A DNA stretch of 64,000 nt, taken from positions 1 to 64,000 of the forward strand of contig JAUNFA010000003.1 of NCBI GenBank assembly GCA_030525285.1. The letters run 5' to 3'. Of this stretch, positions 1 to 8,406 are shown piece after piece. A program made the position numbers and the translations under genes. Origin of the DNA: Bacillota bacterium. Lineage in GTDB: Bacteria > Bacillota > Clostridia > Peptostreptococcales > Anaerovoracaceae. The first letter of the stretch is position 1, and each line of letters opens with the position of its first letter. Below the pieces are notes generated by a model. That model searched no databases, was not told where the DNA came from, and worked only from the letters and a program-made list of their open reading frames with translations.

Positions 1-55
1 GAGCACTTGACTTTTAATCAAGGTGTCCGGAGTTCGAATCTCCGATGGGTCACCA
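1..55 (+). tRNA. tRNA-Lys (anticodon TTT), 5' end cut by window
   Basis: Only the 3' two thirds lie in the window. The anticodon stem CTTGA/TCAAG encloses the loop CTTTTAA, giving anticodon TTT. The T-arm CGGAG-TTCGAAT-CTCCG follows, then seven acceptor bases, discriminator A and encoded CCA at 53-55. First visible member of a seven-gene tRNA cluster. Confidence 0.9.
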
Positions 56-95
56 GAATTTTGGCTGGGTGGTCTGGGAAGACAGATAAGCATGA

Positions 96-183
96 GGAGA
101 GGTGTCCGAGCGGTTTATGGTGCTGGTCTTGAAAACCAGTGAGGGTAACACCTCCGTGGGTTCGAATCCCACCCTCTCCGCCA
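96..183 (+). tRNA. tRNA-Ser (anticodon TGA)
   Basis: The acceptor GGAGAGG (96-102) pairs with CCTCTCC, followed by G and encoded CCA. The anticodon stem CTGGT/ACCAG encloses CTTGAAA, so the anticodon is TGA. A long variable arm (GAGGGTAACACCTC region) marks it as a class II serine tRNA. Confidence 0.95.
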
Positions 184-216
184 TTAGGTTAAACAAGTAA
201 GAATTAGTTCAAGCCT

Positions 217-307
217 GGAGAAGTACTCAAGAGGCTGAAGAGGACGGTTTGCTAAATCGTTAGGGTTCGCAAGGGCCGCATGGGTTCGAATCCCATCTTC
301 TCCGCCA
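217..307 (+). tRNA. tRNA-Ser (anticodon GCT)
   Basis: The acceptor GGAGAAG pairs with CTTCTCC, followed by G and CCA. The anticodon stem ACGGT/ATCGT (with wobble) encloses TTGCTAA, so the anticodon is GCT. A long variable arm is present. With the preceding gene it covers UCN (in part) and AGY serine codons. Confidence 0.95.
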
Positions 308-338
308 TATTGCGAATCGTAATCGTTCGCTCCAGTGT

Positions 339-414
339 AGGGGTATAGCTCAGTTGGTAGAGCAGCGGTCTCCAAAACCGCGTGCCGAGGGTTCGAGTCC
401 TTCTGCCCCTGCCA
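339..414 (+). tRNA. tRNA-Trp (anticodon CCA)
   Basis: The acceptor AGGGGTA pairs with TGCCCCT, then G and encoded CCA. The anticodon stem GCGGT/ACCGC encloses CTCCAAA, so the anticodon is CCA. Standard class I cloverleaf. Confidence 0.95.
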
Positions 415-435
415 AAATGTGGACTAATGTAATAT

Positions 436-512
436 CGGGGTGTAGCGCAGTTTGGTAGCGCAACTGGTTTGGGACCAGTGGGCCGCGGGTTCAAATCCTG
501 CCACCCCGACCA
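436..512 (+). tRNA. tRNA-Pro (anticodon TGG)
   Basis: The acceptor CGGGGTG pairs with CACCCCG, then A and encoded CCA. The anticodon stem ACTGG/CCAGT encloses TTTGGGA, so the anticodon is TGG. Confidence 0.95.
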
Positions 513-528
513 TTTTTTATAATAATGT

Positions 529-605
529 GGGCCATTAGCTCAGTTGGTCAGAGCATCCGGCTCATAACCGGCAGGTCCCGGGTTCAAGTCCCTGATGGCC
601 CACCA
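529..605 (+). tRNA. tRNA with CAT anticodon (elongator Met; Ile2 not excluded)
   Basis: The acceptor GGGCCAT pairs with ATGGCCC, then A and encoded CCA. The anticodon loop CTCATAA gives CAT. The fully paired G1-C72 rules out an initiator tRNA. A CAT tRNA can also be tRNA-Ile2 after lysidine modification by TilS; the sequence alone does not settle which. Confidence 0.9.
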
Positions 606-627
606 TAAATTTAAATATAAGTTGTAT

Positions 628-703
628 GCCCAGATAGCTCAGTTGGTAGAGCAGGGGACTGAAAATCCCCGTGTCCTTGGTTCGATTCCGAGTCTGGGCA
701 CCA
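628..703 (+). tRNA. tRNA-Phe (anticodon GAA)
   Basis: The acceptor GCCCAGA pairs with TCTGGGC, then A and encoded CCA. The anticodon stem GGGGA/TCCCC encloses CTGAAAA, so the anticodon is GAA. Last gene of the cluster; the 70 bases to tdk hold only a weak imperfect hairpin before a T-run near 749. Confidence 0.95.
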
Positions 704-775
704 CTTATTTTTTAAGTAACCTCTCGCTGATATGACTCCGAGCGGTTATTTTTTATTTAGAGAAACGGAGGCGGA

Positions 776-1363
776 ATGGCACAGCTTTATTATAGATACA
801 GCACGATGAATGCCGGCAAATCAATAGAAGTAATTAAGGTTGCTTACAACTACGAAGAACGTGGTAAGCGAGTACTGGCTCTCGTTCCAGGTATAGATGA
901 CAGGTTCGGCAAAGGCAAGATTACGTCGAGAATCGGACTACAGAGAGACGCGATTGTCGTTAACGATGATACTAATATTCTCGACCTTTTTATGCGTGAA
1001 AATAATGGCGTTCCCATTGACTGCGTTGTTATTGACGAATGTCAGTTTCTCAAGAAGCATCACGTAGAGGAACTCATTGAAATCGTTGACAGCTTTGATG
1101 TGCCTGTACTTGCGTATGGGTTGAAAAATGATTTTAGAAACGAGCTTTTCGAAGGATCGTATTACATGCTGGTATATGCTGATAAGATTGAAGAAATCAA
1201 AACAATCTGCTGGTGCGGAAAGAAGGCAACCATGGTTGCTAGAGTTAAGGACGGCAAATGTATCAAGAGCGGAGACCAGATTGTAGTCGGAGGAGATGAT
1301 ATGTACATATCCCTCTGCAGAAGACATTACAACGAAGGAAGGCTGGGACCGGATAAGGATTAA
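776..1363 (+). CDS. tdk: Thymidine kinase
   Basis: Phosphorylates thymidine to dTMP in pyrimidine salvage; type II (TK1-like) cytosolic enzyme. The 195-residue protein has a P-loop within STMNAGKS (residues 9-16), a catalytic DECQF segment near residue 88, and a zinc-binding half with a Cys-Trp-Cys-Gly motif near residue 146 and a later Cys-Arg-Arg-His. The CxC form of the zinc motif is the one I recall for the E. coli enzyme, unlike the CxxC of Bacillus, and the N-terminus also reads close to the E. coli type. The start follows a GGAGG at 766-770. It directly follows the tRNA cluster and has its own terminator. Confidence 0.95.
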   Translation: MAQLYYRYSTMNAGKSIEVIKVAYNYEERGKRVLALVPGIDDRFGKGKITSRIGLQRDAIVVNDDTNILDLFMRENNGVPIDCVVIDECQFLKKHHVEELIEIVDSFDVPVLAYGLKNDFRNELFEGSYYMLVYADKIEEIKTICWCGKKATMVARVKDGKCIKSGDQIVVGGDDMYISLCRRHYNEGRLGPDKD

Positions 1364-1402
1364 GAACGGTCCTGCTTTTATCAGATGTTATAGATACAAA
1401 TA

Positions 1403-1438
1403 AAAATCCCTTACTGCGCGAATACGGTAAGGGATTTT
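1403..1438. terminator. Bidirectional rho-independent terminator between tdk and the radical SAM gene
   Basis: A 12-bp perfect stem (1403-1414 with 1427-1438) around a 12-base loop. A-run and T-run ends on both strands let it serve the convergent genes on either side. Confidence 0.85.
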
Positions 1439-1485
1439 GTAGTTTTGCTGACAAATTGTGTGATGCAATGGACAGGCTGTCTGTG

Positions 1486-2448
1486 TTAAATCTGAATATC
1501 CTCCGGTGCCAGCCGGCCCTGCCAGGTGTTGCGATCCTTGAGAGTTTTGTGAATGGTGTTCAATATTGTTCTTTTCATGTAGCTCCATTCAGGTGATATA
1601 AGTATGGATCTGGGAGCATCACCGGATATTCTGTGAAGAGTAATATGAGGCGGTATGATTTCGATGGCCCGTATTACCAGATCAATATAGTCTTCCATTT
1701 TTTCGAAAGAAACGTAGTTGCTGCATGTGAGAGCCAGAGGGGAGCCTTTGACAAGGTTGAACATGTGAAGCTTGAGACCAAATACAGGACTGTGACAAAT
1801 ATGAGCAACTGAAGCCAGCATGTCTTCTTCGCTTTCTCCGGGAAGACCGAGTATCAGATGGGTCACAAGGGGGATGCCTCTCTTGGCAAGCTTTCGTGCG
1901 GCGTTGTCATAATCCTCTGTGGAATAGCAAAGGTTCATCGCCTTCTGAGTGCCTGCATGTATTGTCTGAAGACCCAGTTCCACCCACATGAATGTTCGTG
2001 AGTTCAGTTCCTCAAGATAGTCAAGAACCTGATCGGGCAGACAGTCGGGTCTGGTGGCAATGGCGATACCTACAACATCAGGATGTCTGAGAGCTGATTC
2101 GAATTTCGCGCGGAGCTCTTCCAAAGGTGCATAAGTGTTAGTATGACTTTGAAAGTATGCTATGTATTTAGCATGAGGCCATTTATCCCTTAGCAGTTCT
2201 ATCTGATTGTCAAGATCGTGATAAATATCTCCGGAACCTGCCGCTGTTTCACCTGAACCGGAAGCAGAACAAAAGGCGCATCCGCCCGTTCCGCGGGTAC
2301 CATCTCTGTTCGGGCATGTGAAACCTCCATCTATGGAAAGCTTAACGATTTTGCAGCCAAAATGGTCCTTGAGATATGTGCTTATAGTATTTATTCTCAG
2401 ACTCTGACCGTCTGAAGTGTCAAAAAATAGGGGCTTTTGCATGTTCAT
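1486..2448 (-). CDS. Radical SAM protein of the TIGR01212 (YhcC/YtqA) family
   Basis: A 320-residue radical SAM protein. The cluster-binding cysteines are at about residues 45, 57 and 60, with the long C-x11-C-x2-C spacing typical of this family rather than CxxxCxxC. A conserved GLPGESEED segment lies near residue 203. I recall the family as YhcC in E. coli and YtqA in Bacillus, where a tRNA-related role is suspected but not settled. The gene is convergent with tdk and divergent from queH, sharing a 65-base intergenic region. No neighbour indicates its substrate. Confidence 0.85.
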   Translation of the reverse strand: MNMQKPLFFDTSDGQSLRINTISTYLKDHFGCKIVKLSIDGGFTCPNRDGTRGTGGCAFCSASGSGETAAGSGDIYHDLDNQIELLRDKWPHAKYIAYFQSHTNTYAPLEELRAKFESALRHPDVVGIAIATRPDCLPDQVLDYLEELNSRTFMWVELGLQTIHAGTQKAMNLCYSTEDYDNAARKLAKRGIPLVTHLILGLPGESEEDMLASVAHICHSPVFGLKLHMFNLVKGSPLALTCSNYVSFEKMEDYIDLVIRAIEIIPPHITLHRISGDAPRSILISPEWSYMKRTILNTIHKTLKDRNTWQGRLAPEDIQI

Positions 2449-2472
2449 ATATCTGCCTTTTTATGGTATAAT
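2444..2472 (+). promoter_or_regulatory. Possible promoter for queH-asnA-priA
   Basis: TTCATA (2444-2449), a 17-base spacer, then TATAAT (2467-2472). The -35 is weak and overlaps the start of the divergent radical SAM gene. A TATAAT on the opposite strand (2486-2481) could serve that gene. Confidence 0.4.
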
Positions 2473-2513
2473 TAGCTGTTATTATAACATAGGTCAGGAA
2501 AGAGGAGCAATTA

Positions 2514-3179
2514 ATGAGAATCAATAATAAGAAATTTAATACCTCTACGGGAAAAATGAATTGTGAAATGCCCGGAAACGACTATGTGCTTAATGACTGT
2601 ACTGAGAAACAGGTCATGAAACCGGCATTGCTTTTGCACAGCTGTTGCGGTCCATGCAGCACAGCAGTAATTGAGAGACTCGTTGACGAATTTGATGTTA
2701 CGGTATTCTTTTACAATCCCTGCATCACGGATCAGGAAGAATATAAACGAAGACGCGAGACACAGATTAAGTTTATCGAGAAATTCAATGAAGAGAATGC
2801 AGGAAAATGCAAGGTCATGTTCAGAGAGGGGGACTACAGCCCGGGTGCTTTTTTTGAAGCAACCTTGGGCTTGGGCAATGAGCCTGAAGGAGGAGCAAGA
2901 TGTACGGTCTGTTTTCGTCAGCGACTGGAAAAGTCTGCGGCTGAGGCCTGCATCTCGGGAAACGATTACTTCGGCACAACGTTGACCGTCAGTCCTCATA
3001 AGGACTATAAGCTGATTTCAGAAATCGGCAGAGAACTGGCATTAAAATATAATCTCAGTTTCCTGGACAGAGACTTTAAGAAAAAAGATGGATTTGCCAG
3101 ATCAATTCAATTATCAAGAAAGTACGACTTATACCGTCAGAACTATTGCGGGTGTAAGTATTCAGAAAGAGAAAGGTAA
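2514..3179 (+). CDS. queH: Epoxyqueuosine reductase QueH
   Basis: QueH (formerly DUF208) makes queuosine from epoxyqueuosine in tRNA and is unrelated to the cobalamin-dependent QueG. The 221-residue protein shows the family cysteines: HSCCGPCS near residue 43, CTVCFRQRL near 131, and YCGCKYS at the C-terminus; these hold an iron-sulfur cluster and a second metal site. It also has [11 protein letters not shown] near 158, another family signature. The start follows AGAGGAG. The stop lies 13 bases before asnA, so co-transcription is likely. Confidence 0.93.
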   Translation: MRINNKKFNTSTGKMNCEMPGNDYVLNDCTEKQVMKPALLLHSCCGPCSTAVIERLVDEFDVTVFFYNPCITDQEEYKRRRETQIKFIEKFNEENAGKCKVMFREGDYSPGAFFEATLGLGNEPEGGARCTVCFRQRLEKSAAEACISGNDYFGTTLTVSPHKDYKLISEIGRELALKYNLSFLDRDFKKKDGFARSIQLSRKYDLYRQNYCGCKYSERER

Positions 3180-3192
3180 AAGGTGGATGAAA

Positions 3193-4203
3193 ATGAACAA
3201 GCTTATTATTCCGGAAAACTACTCTCCGGTTATAGATTACATGGAGAGCCAGAGAGCAATTAAGAAAATTAAAGATTTCTTTCAGGCAGAACTGGCATAC
3301 GGTCTTAAACTGAGACGTGTTTCTGCACCTCTTTTCGTAGATCCTGAATCAGGCCTTAACGACAACCTTAATGGTGTTGAAAGGACAGTATCCTTCACAC
3401 TTAAAGGAATGGACGAAAAAACCGTTGAAATCGTTCAGTCTCTGGCTAAGTGGAAACGAATGGCTCTGGGAAGATATGATTTCAAACCGGGCACAGGCCT
3501 TTATACTGATATGAACGCAATCAGAAGAGACGAGGATCTGGATAACATACATTCCGTTTATGTTGACCAGTGGGACTGGGAAAAGGTGATAACAAAGGAA
3601 GACAGAACTGATGAATACCTTGAAGAGACCGTGAATATTATATACGGAGCTATCAAGAATCTGGGAGACTTTGTGAACAGAACATACAGAGAACTGCGTA
3701 CATATCTTCCGAACGAGATTTTCTTCATTACCTCACAGGAACTGGAAGACATGTATCCAAACCTGACACCAAAGCAGAGAGAAGATGCAATTACAAAGGA
3801 AAAGAGAGCAGTTTTCATTAAGAAAATAGGTGGCGTTCTCAAGTCCGGTGAGAAACATGATGGCAGAGCGCCTGACTACGATGACTGGGAACTTAACGGG
3901 GACATACTTCTCTGGAACGATGTTCTGGACAGGTCCTTCGAGATTTCATCAATGGGAATCAGAGTTGATGAAGAAGCCATGGACAGACAGCTTAACATTG
4001 CAAACGCCAATGACAGACGCCAGATGGAATTCCACAAAATGATTCTCAACAAAGAACTGCCTTATTCAATAGGAGGAGGTATCGGACAGAGCAGACTGTG
4101 CATGTACTTCCTGAGGAAGGCTCATATCGGTGAAGTTCAGGCATCAATCTGGCCTGAAGACATGATTAAGGAGTGCGAGGAAAACGATATTTTCCTTCTG
4201 TAG
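3193..4203 (+). CDS. asnA: Aspartate-ammonia ligase (asparagine synthetase A)
   Basis: Makes asparagine from aspartate, ammonia and ATP; a soluble homodimer related to class II aminoacyl-tRNA synthetases. The 336 residues match the usual length of about 330. Recognised segments are [35 protein letters not shown] SSMGIRVD, and IGGGIGQSR near the C-terminus, which carries the class II motif 3 Arg. An ATG at 3187 is also in frame, but the AGGTGG at 3181-3186 abuts it, whereas it sits six bases before 3193. The stop is three bases before priA. Confidence 0.95.
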   Translation: MNKLIIPENYSPVIDYMESQRAIKKIKDFFQAELAYGLKLRRVSAPLFVDPESGLNDNLNGVERTVSFTLKGMDEKTVEIVQSLAKWKRMALGRYDFKPGTGLYTDMNAIRRDEDLDNIHSVYVDQWDWEKVITKEDRTDEYLEETVNIIYGAIKNLGDFVNRTYRELRTYLPNEIFFITSQELEDMYPNLTPKQREDAITKEKRAVFIKKIGGVLKSGEKHDGRAPDYDDWELNGDILLWNDVLDRSFEISSMGIRVDEEAMDRQLNIANANDRRQMEFHKMILNKELPYSIGGGIGQSRLCMYFLRKAHIGEVQASIWPEDMIKECEENDIFLL

Positions 4204-4206
4204 GCA

Positions 4207-6231
4207 ATGAAATATATTGATATCGTAATTGACAACAAAAGCGATAAAACCGACAGACTCTACACCTATGGATGTGACATTGCAGATGTGCACGTAGGCA
4301 GTAGAGTTCGCGTCCCTTTTGCCAAAGGAAATAAATTGAGATACGGATACGTTGTGACATTTACGGACAGACCGGAAGAAAAGGTTGTACAACGTCTCAA
4401 AATGGTTGAATCTCTTGACGAAGAGGTATCTCTGAGCGAAGAGATGATGAAGACCGCCGCTTGGCTCAAAGAAAGATATCTGTGTAGGTTTATCGATGCC
4501 ATAAAGCTGTTCGTGCCTGCAGGAAGCAAGGCTAAACGAAGAGAAAAAAAGAATCCTCTCAAGGACATTGACAAAGAAAGTTCGGAAGCGGTAAGCCTTA
4601 CCGGTGAACAGGAAAAGGCTCTTGTCCGTATAAATGAATCTATTCGCAGGGGCAAGTATGACAGATTTCTTATTCACGGTGTTACCGGAAGTGGCAAAAC
4701 GGAGGTGTATCTTAATGCTGCTCAGACCGCATTGAGAATGGGCAGAACAGTAATCGTACTCGTGCCCGAAATATCACTGACCGGACAGTTAGTCGAAAGA
4801 TTTGCAGGAAGATTCGGAATGGAAGAGATGGCGGTTCTTCACAGCAGACTTTCTCCGGGAGAGCGCTATGATCAGTGGCAGGCCATAAGGAGCGGCAAAG
4901 TGAAAGTCGTAGTAGGGGCAAGATCTGCAGTATTCGCTCCACTGACGGATATAGGACTCATTATTATTGATGAAGAACATGAATCAACGTACAAGTCCGA
5001 TTTCACACCAAAATACGATACTGTTGAGGTGGCACTCAAAAGGGTGCAGGATTCTGAAAATAAAGGTGTACTGATACTGGGAAGTGCAACACCTTCCGTC
5101 GTTACGTATAGTAGGGCTCAGGAGGGGATTTATAAGCTGCTAAAGCTTACCCAAAGGTATAATAAGGTATCTTTGCCTCATGTGGACATTGTAGACATGA
5201 GAGAAGAACTCAAAGCCGGCAACAGGTCGGTAATAAGCGGTCATCTTTATGACAAAATGAAAGAAAATCTGTCTGAAGGAAGACAGGTGATCCTGTTCCT
5301 GAACAGAAGAGGATATTCGACATTTCTTTCGTGCAGAGAATGCGGTTATGTGGTGAAGTGTCCGGTATGTGGTCTTTCATTGACATATCACAAGGATGAG
5401 GGCAGATGCACATGTCACTATTGCGGATATAGCCAGAAAATCCCATCTGTATGTCCTGAGTGCGGCAGTGGCTATATCAGATATTTCGGTTATGGGACAG
5501 AAAAACTTCAGGAAACGGTAGAAGAACTGATGCCTGAATATGCTGTTGACCGACTGGATCTGGATACGATCAAAGCAAAGGGTGAAATGAACAGAAAGTT
5601 AAAAGCCTTCGGCAGGGGAAAGACGGATATTCTCATAGGAACTCAGATTATTGCCAAGGGTCTTGATTTTAGAAACGTGGGACTTGCAGGCATTATATCG
5701 GCAGACGTTTCATTGAATATTCCGGATTTTAGATCACCTGAGAGAACTTTCCAGCTTATAACTCAGGCTGCAGGAAGAGCGGGAAGAGGAGACAAAACAG
5801 GTGAAGTGGTAATACAGACATACAGTCCTGACAATTACGCTGTGAGATTTGCGGCAGCTCAGGATTATGAGGCTTTTTATCAGGAGGAAATGATGATTCG
5901 AAGGGCTCTTGCATATCCACCTTTCAGCGATCTTTATCGCATTGTTTTCACATCCGGCAACCGCCAGGCGGCGCAGGAAGGGGCTGAAAAATGGTACGGT
6001 ATGCTGACATCGCTTCTTCCCGGCGAAGAGAGGGACAACGTATTTAGACCCCAGGAGGCGTATATGAGCAAGATAAAGGATGTTTATCGTTTTTCCATGC
6101 TTATCAAGTGTCCCAAGGGCAAACGTCCTGTATATTCTGCGATTATGAGGAAAATCAGAGAAGAAGACAAAAGGACGGCAAAAAAAGAATTCAATGCTGT
6201 TGTGGATATTAATCCATACAGTTTCAGTTAA
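4207..6231 (+). CDS. priA: Primosomal protein N' (PriA replication-restart helicase)
   Basis: A superfamily 2 DNA helicase that reloads the replisome at stalled forks. The 674-residue protein has the N-terminal DNA-binding region, a Walker A within GVTGSGKTEV near residue 158, the Walker B IIDEEHE near 258, and an embedded zinc domain with four CxxC pairs (about residues 378-425). The C-terminal helicase motif GRAGRG-like AAGRAGRGD is near 525. It is somewhat shorter than the roughly 730-800 residues usual in the family. The ribosome-binding site is weak; translation may couple to asnA. Confidence 0.95.
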   Translation: MKYIDIVIDNKSDKTDRLYTYGCDIADVHVGSRVRVPFAKGNKLRYGYVVTFTDRPEEKVVQRLKMVESLDEEVSLSEEMMKTAAWLKERYLCRFIDAIKLFVPAGSKAKRREKKNPLKDIDKESSEAVSLTGEQEKALVRINESIRRGKYDRFLIHGVTGSGKTEVYLNAAQTALRMGRTVIVLVPEISLTGQLVERFAGRFGMEEMAVLHSRLSPGERYDQWQAIRSGKVKVVVGARSAVFAPLTDIGLIIIDEEHESTYKSDFTPKYDTVEVALKRVQDSENKGVLILGSATPSVVTYSRAQEGIYKLLKLTQRYNKVSLPHVDIVDMREELKAGNRSVISGHLYDKMKENLSEGRQVILFLNRRGYSTFLSCRECGYVVKCPVCGLSLTYHKDEGRCTCHYCGYSQKIPSVCPECGSGYIRYFGYGTEKLQETVEELMPEYAVDRLDLDTIKAKGEMNRKLKAFGRGKTDILIGTQIIAKGLDFRNVGLAGIISADVSLNIPDFRSPERTFQLITQAAGRAGRGDKTGEVVIQTYSPDNYAVRFAAAQDYEAFYQEEMMIRRALAYPPFSDLYRIVFTSGNRQAAQEGAEKWYGMLTSLLPGEERDNVFRPQEAYMSKIKDVYRFSMLIKCPKGKRPVYSAIMRKIREEDKRTAKKEFNAVVDINPYSFS

Positions 6232-6259
6232 TAAACAGGAAACAGCTTCGGAGGTATAT

Positions 6260-6739
6260 ATGGCACTAAGAAACATTGTAAAAGAAGGCGACGACATTTT
6301 AAGAAAAACATGCAGACCGGTTGACAAGGTAACTGCAAGAACCCAGCTTATTCTCGATGATATGGTTGAAACTATGCGAAATGCCATGGGAGTAGGACTT
6401 GCAGGTCCCCAGGTTGGAATAATGAGAAGAATGTTTGTCGCAGAACCGCTGCCGGGGGAAGTTTACTGTTTCGTAAATCCCGAAATAGTATCCCGTGAAG
6501 GTACGCAGGAATGTGAAGAAGGATGTCTTTCAGTTCCGGGGATATACGGATTAGTAGACAGACCCGAAAAAATAGTAATAAAGGGACTGGACAGAGATGG
6601 CAATCCTCAGGAGTATGAATTCGAGGGCTTCCATGCCAACGTTATGTGTCATGAATATGATCATCTTGATGGAATTCTTTTCATAGATAAAGCCAAAGAA
6701 ACATTTACACCTGAAGCGTCGGAGCCGGAGGAGGAATAA
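6260..6739 (+). CDS. def: Peptide deformylase
   Basis: Removes the formyl group from nascent proteins. All three metal-site motifs are visible: GVGLAGPQVG near residue 43, EGCLSVP near 90 and CHEYDHLDG near 133, supplying Cys and two His metal ligands and the catalytic Glu. The 159-residue length is normal. The ATG at 6260 is chosen because GGAGG at 6250-6254 precedes it; longer in-frame readings lack such a site. It overlaps fmt by one base (TAATG), the usual def-fmt pairing. Confidence 0.96.
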   Translation: MALRNIVKEGDDILRKTCRPVDKVTARTQLILDDMVETMRNAMGVGLAGPQVGIMRRMFVAEPLPGEVYCFVNPEIVSREGTQECEEGCLSVPGIYGLVDRPEKIVIKGLDRDGNPQEYEFEGFHANVMCHEYDHLDGILFIDKAKETFTPEASEPEEE

Positions 6740-7662
6740 TGAAGATAGTATATATGGGTACTCCCGATTTTGCTGTACCATCTCTTGAAGCTCTTGTAGA
6801 AGCGGGACATGATGTGGCTGCAGTAGTGACCCAGCCGGATGCCGTAAGGGGAAGAGGCAAAAAAGTCAGTTTTTCTCAGGTAAAGGAGAAAGCACTCGAA
6901 CTGAATATACCAGTTCTTCAGCCGGAAAGAGTGAGAGGAAATGCGGAATTTCTTGAGAAATTAAAGAAAATACAGCCAGAGCTTATTGTTGTGGCGGCAT
7001 ACGGGCAGATTCTCCCAAAGGAGGTTCTGGAACTGCCGAGGCTCGGATGTATTAATGTGCATGGTTCACTTCTTCCCAGATTCAGAGGCGCGGCGCCAAT
7101 CCAAAGAGCCATTATTGAGGGTGATGAAGAGACGGGCATAACAATAATGTTTATGGAAGAAGGACTTGATACCGGTGATATGCTTGCCAAAGTCAGGGTT
7201 ACAATTGGCGAAAAAACCGGACAGGAGCTTCATGATGAACTGGCTCGTGAAGGTGCAAAGCTTCTTGTTGACACAATCCCGCAGCTCGAAAACATAAAAG
7301 GTGAGGAACAGGATGATTCGCTTTCCTGCTATGCGCCGATGATTTCCAAAAGCGAAGGACATGTTGATTTCGCCATGGATGCGGACAGAATTTCGAGAAT
7401 GATTAAAGCATTTGACCCGTGGCCTGGCACATATGCATTCATTGGAGAAAAGCAGATTAAGTTCTGGCACGGGATTAATACAGGAGTTGCAACCGATGCT
7501 GCTGATGGTACTGTTACAGCAGTAAGCAATGAAGGTATTGATATTGCTGCATCAGGGAAGATTCTTAGGGTGGATGTAATTCAGATGCCCGGAAAAAAAA
7601 GAGTACACGTCAAAGAGTATTTAAAAGGCAATACAATTGAAATTGGTACTGTTTTAAGATAA
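6739..7662 (+). CDS. fmt: Methionyl-tRNA formyltransferase
   Basis: Formylates initiator Met-tRNA using 10-formyl-THF. The 307-residue protein begins MKIVYMGTPDFAVPSLEAL, the family signature, and has HGSLLPRFRGAAPIQ near residue 110 (catalytic Asn and His) and DTGDML near 146 (catalytic Asp). It is translationally coupled to def. Its folate substrate is made by the Fhs encoded at 45326. Confidence 0.97.
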   Translation: MKIVYMGTPDFAVPSLEALVEAGHDVAAVVTQPDAVRGRGKKVSFSQVKEKALELNIPVLQPERVRGNAEFLEKLKKIQPELIVVAAYGQILPKEVLELPRLGCINVHGSLLPRFRGAAPIQRAIIEGDEETGITIMFMEEGLDTGDMLAKVRVTIGEKTGQELHDELAREGAKLLVDTIPQLENIKGEEQDDSLSCYAPMISKSEGHVDFAMDADRISRMIKAFDPWPGTYAFIGEKQIKFWHGINTGVATDAADGTVTAVSNEGIDIAASGKILRVDVIQMPGKKRVHVKEYLKGNTIEIGTVLR

Positions 7663-7685
7663 AATAAGCAGTGAGGTGAGAATTG

Positions 7686-8405
7686 ATGTACGGTACTTAT
7701 GGAATGTACGGCATATTCAGTCCCTCATTCATTGTTCTGATTCCGGCGATTATTTTCGCATTTTATGCACAGAATAAGGTGAGGAGAGCTTACAATAAAT
7801 ATTCCGGAATACTCAACAAAAGAGGAATAAGTGGAGCACAGGCGGCGCGAATGATTCTCGATTCCAATGGAATGAGACACGTGCCTATTAGTATTGTTCC
7901 GGGAACGTTATCCGATTATTACGATCCGTCAAAGGATGTAATGTGTTTATCGAATGACGTATACTACGGAACAACTATAGCTGCAGTAAGCATTGCAGCT
8001 CATGAATCCGGCCATGCAATTCAGGATGGAACGTCCTACGGCTTTCTCAAATTCAGAAGCGCCATAGCACCGGTTGTCGGATTCGCTTCAACTTTATCGT
8101 GGCCTTTACTCATAATAGGTCTTGTAATCATTGGAGCAGGCAATGCCTCAACGGGCAACCTGATCTTTGATATAGGGATTGCTTTTTTTCTGGCGGTTAT
8201 TCTTTTTCATACAGTAACACTGCCTGTAGAAATTAATGCCAGCAGGAGAGCAATCGAACAGCTTGTGCAGCTCGACATTATAGATTCGACAGAAAAGGTG
8301 GGAGCCCGAAAAGTATTATCGGCAGCTGCCATGACATACATAGCTGCATTAGCAACAGCAATAATGAACCTTGTAAGAATCCTGATAATTAGGGGGCGAG
8401 ACTAA
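7686..8405 (+). CDS. Membrane-bound zinc metallopeptidase (YugP/Zn_peptidase_2 family)
   Basis: A 239-residue predicted integral membrane protease. It has an N-terminal membrane segment (about residues 10-28), a zincin motif AHESGHA at about 105-111, and two or three further hydrophobic segments, ending in MTYIAALATAIMNLVRIL. It matches the YugP family often found between fmt and rsmB in Firmicutes; the substrate is unknown. A TTG at 7683 is in frame, but GAGGTGAG at 7673-7680 is better placed for the ATG at 7686. The stop is one base before rsmB. Confidence 0.88.
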   Translation: MYGTYGMYGIFSPSFIVLIPAIIFAFYAQNKVRRAYNKYSGILNKRGISGAQAARMILDSNGMRHVPISIVPGTLSDYYDPSKDVMCLSNDVYYGTTIAAVSIAAHESGHAIQDGTSYGFLKFRSAIAPVVGFASTLSWPLLIIGLVIIGAGNASTGNLIFDIGIAFFLAVILFHTVTLPVEINASRRAIEQLVQLDIIDSTEKVGARKVLSAAAMTYIAALATAIMNLVRILIIRGRD

Positions 8406-8406
8406 A

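Noticed and set aside
529..605. Initiator tRNA-Met
   Set aside because: The first acceptor pair is a normal G-C, whereas bacterial initiators have a mismatch there.
4207..6231. PriA as a truncated gene
   Set aside because: It is shorter than usual, but all helicase and zinc motifs and a C-terminal domain are present, so it is judged complete.
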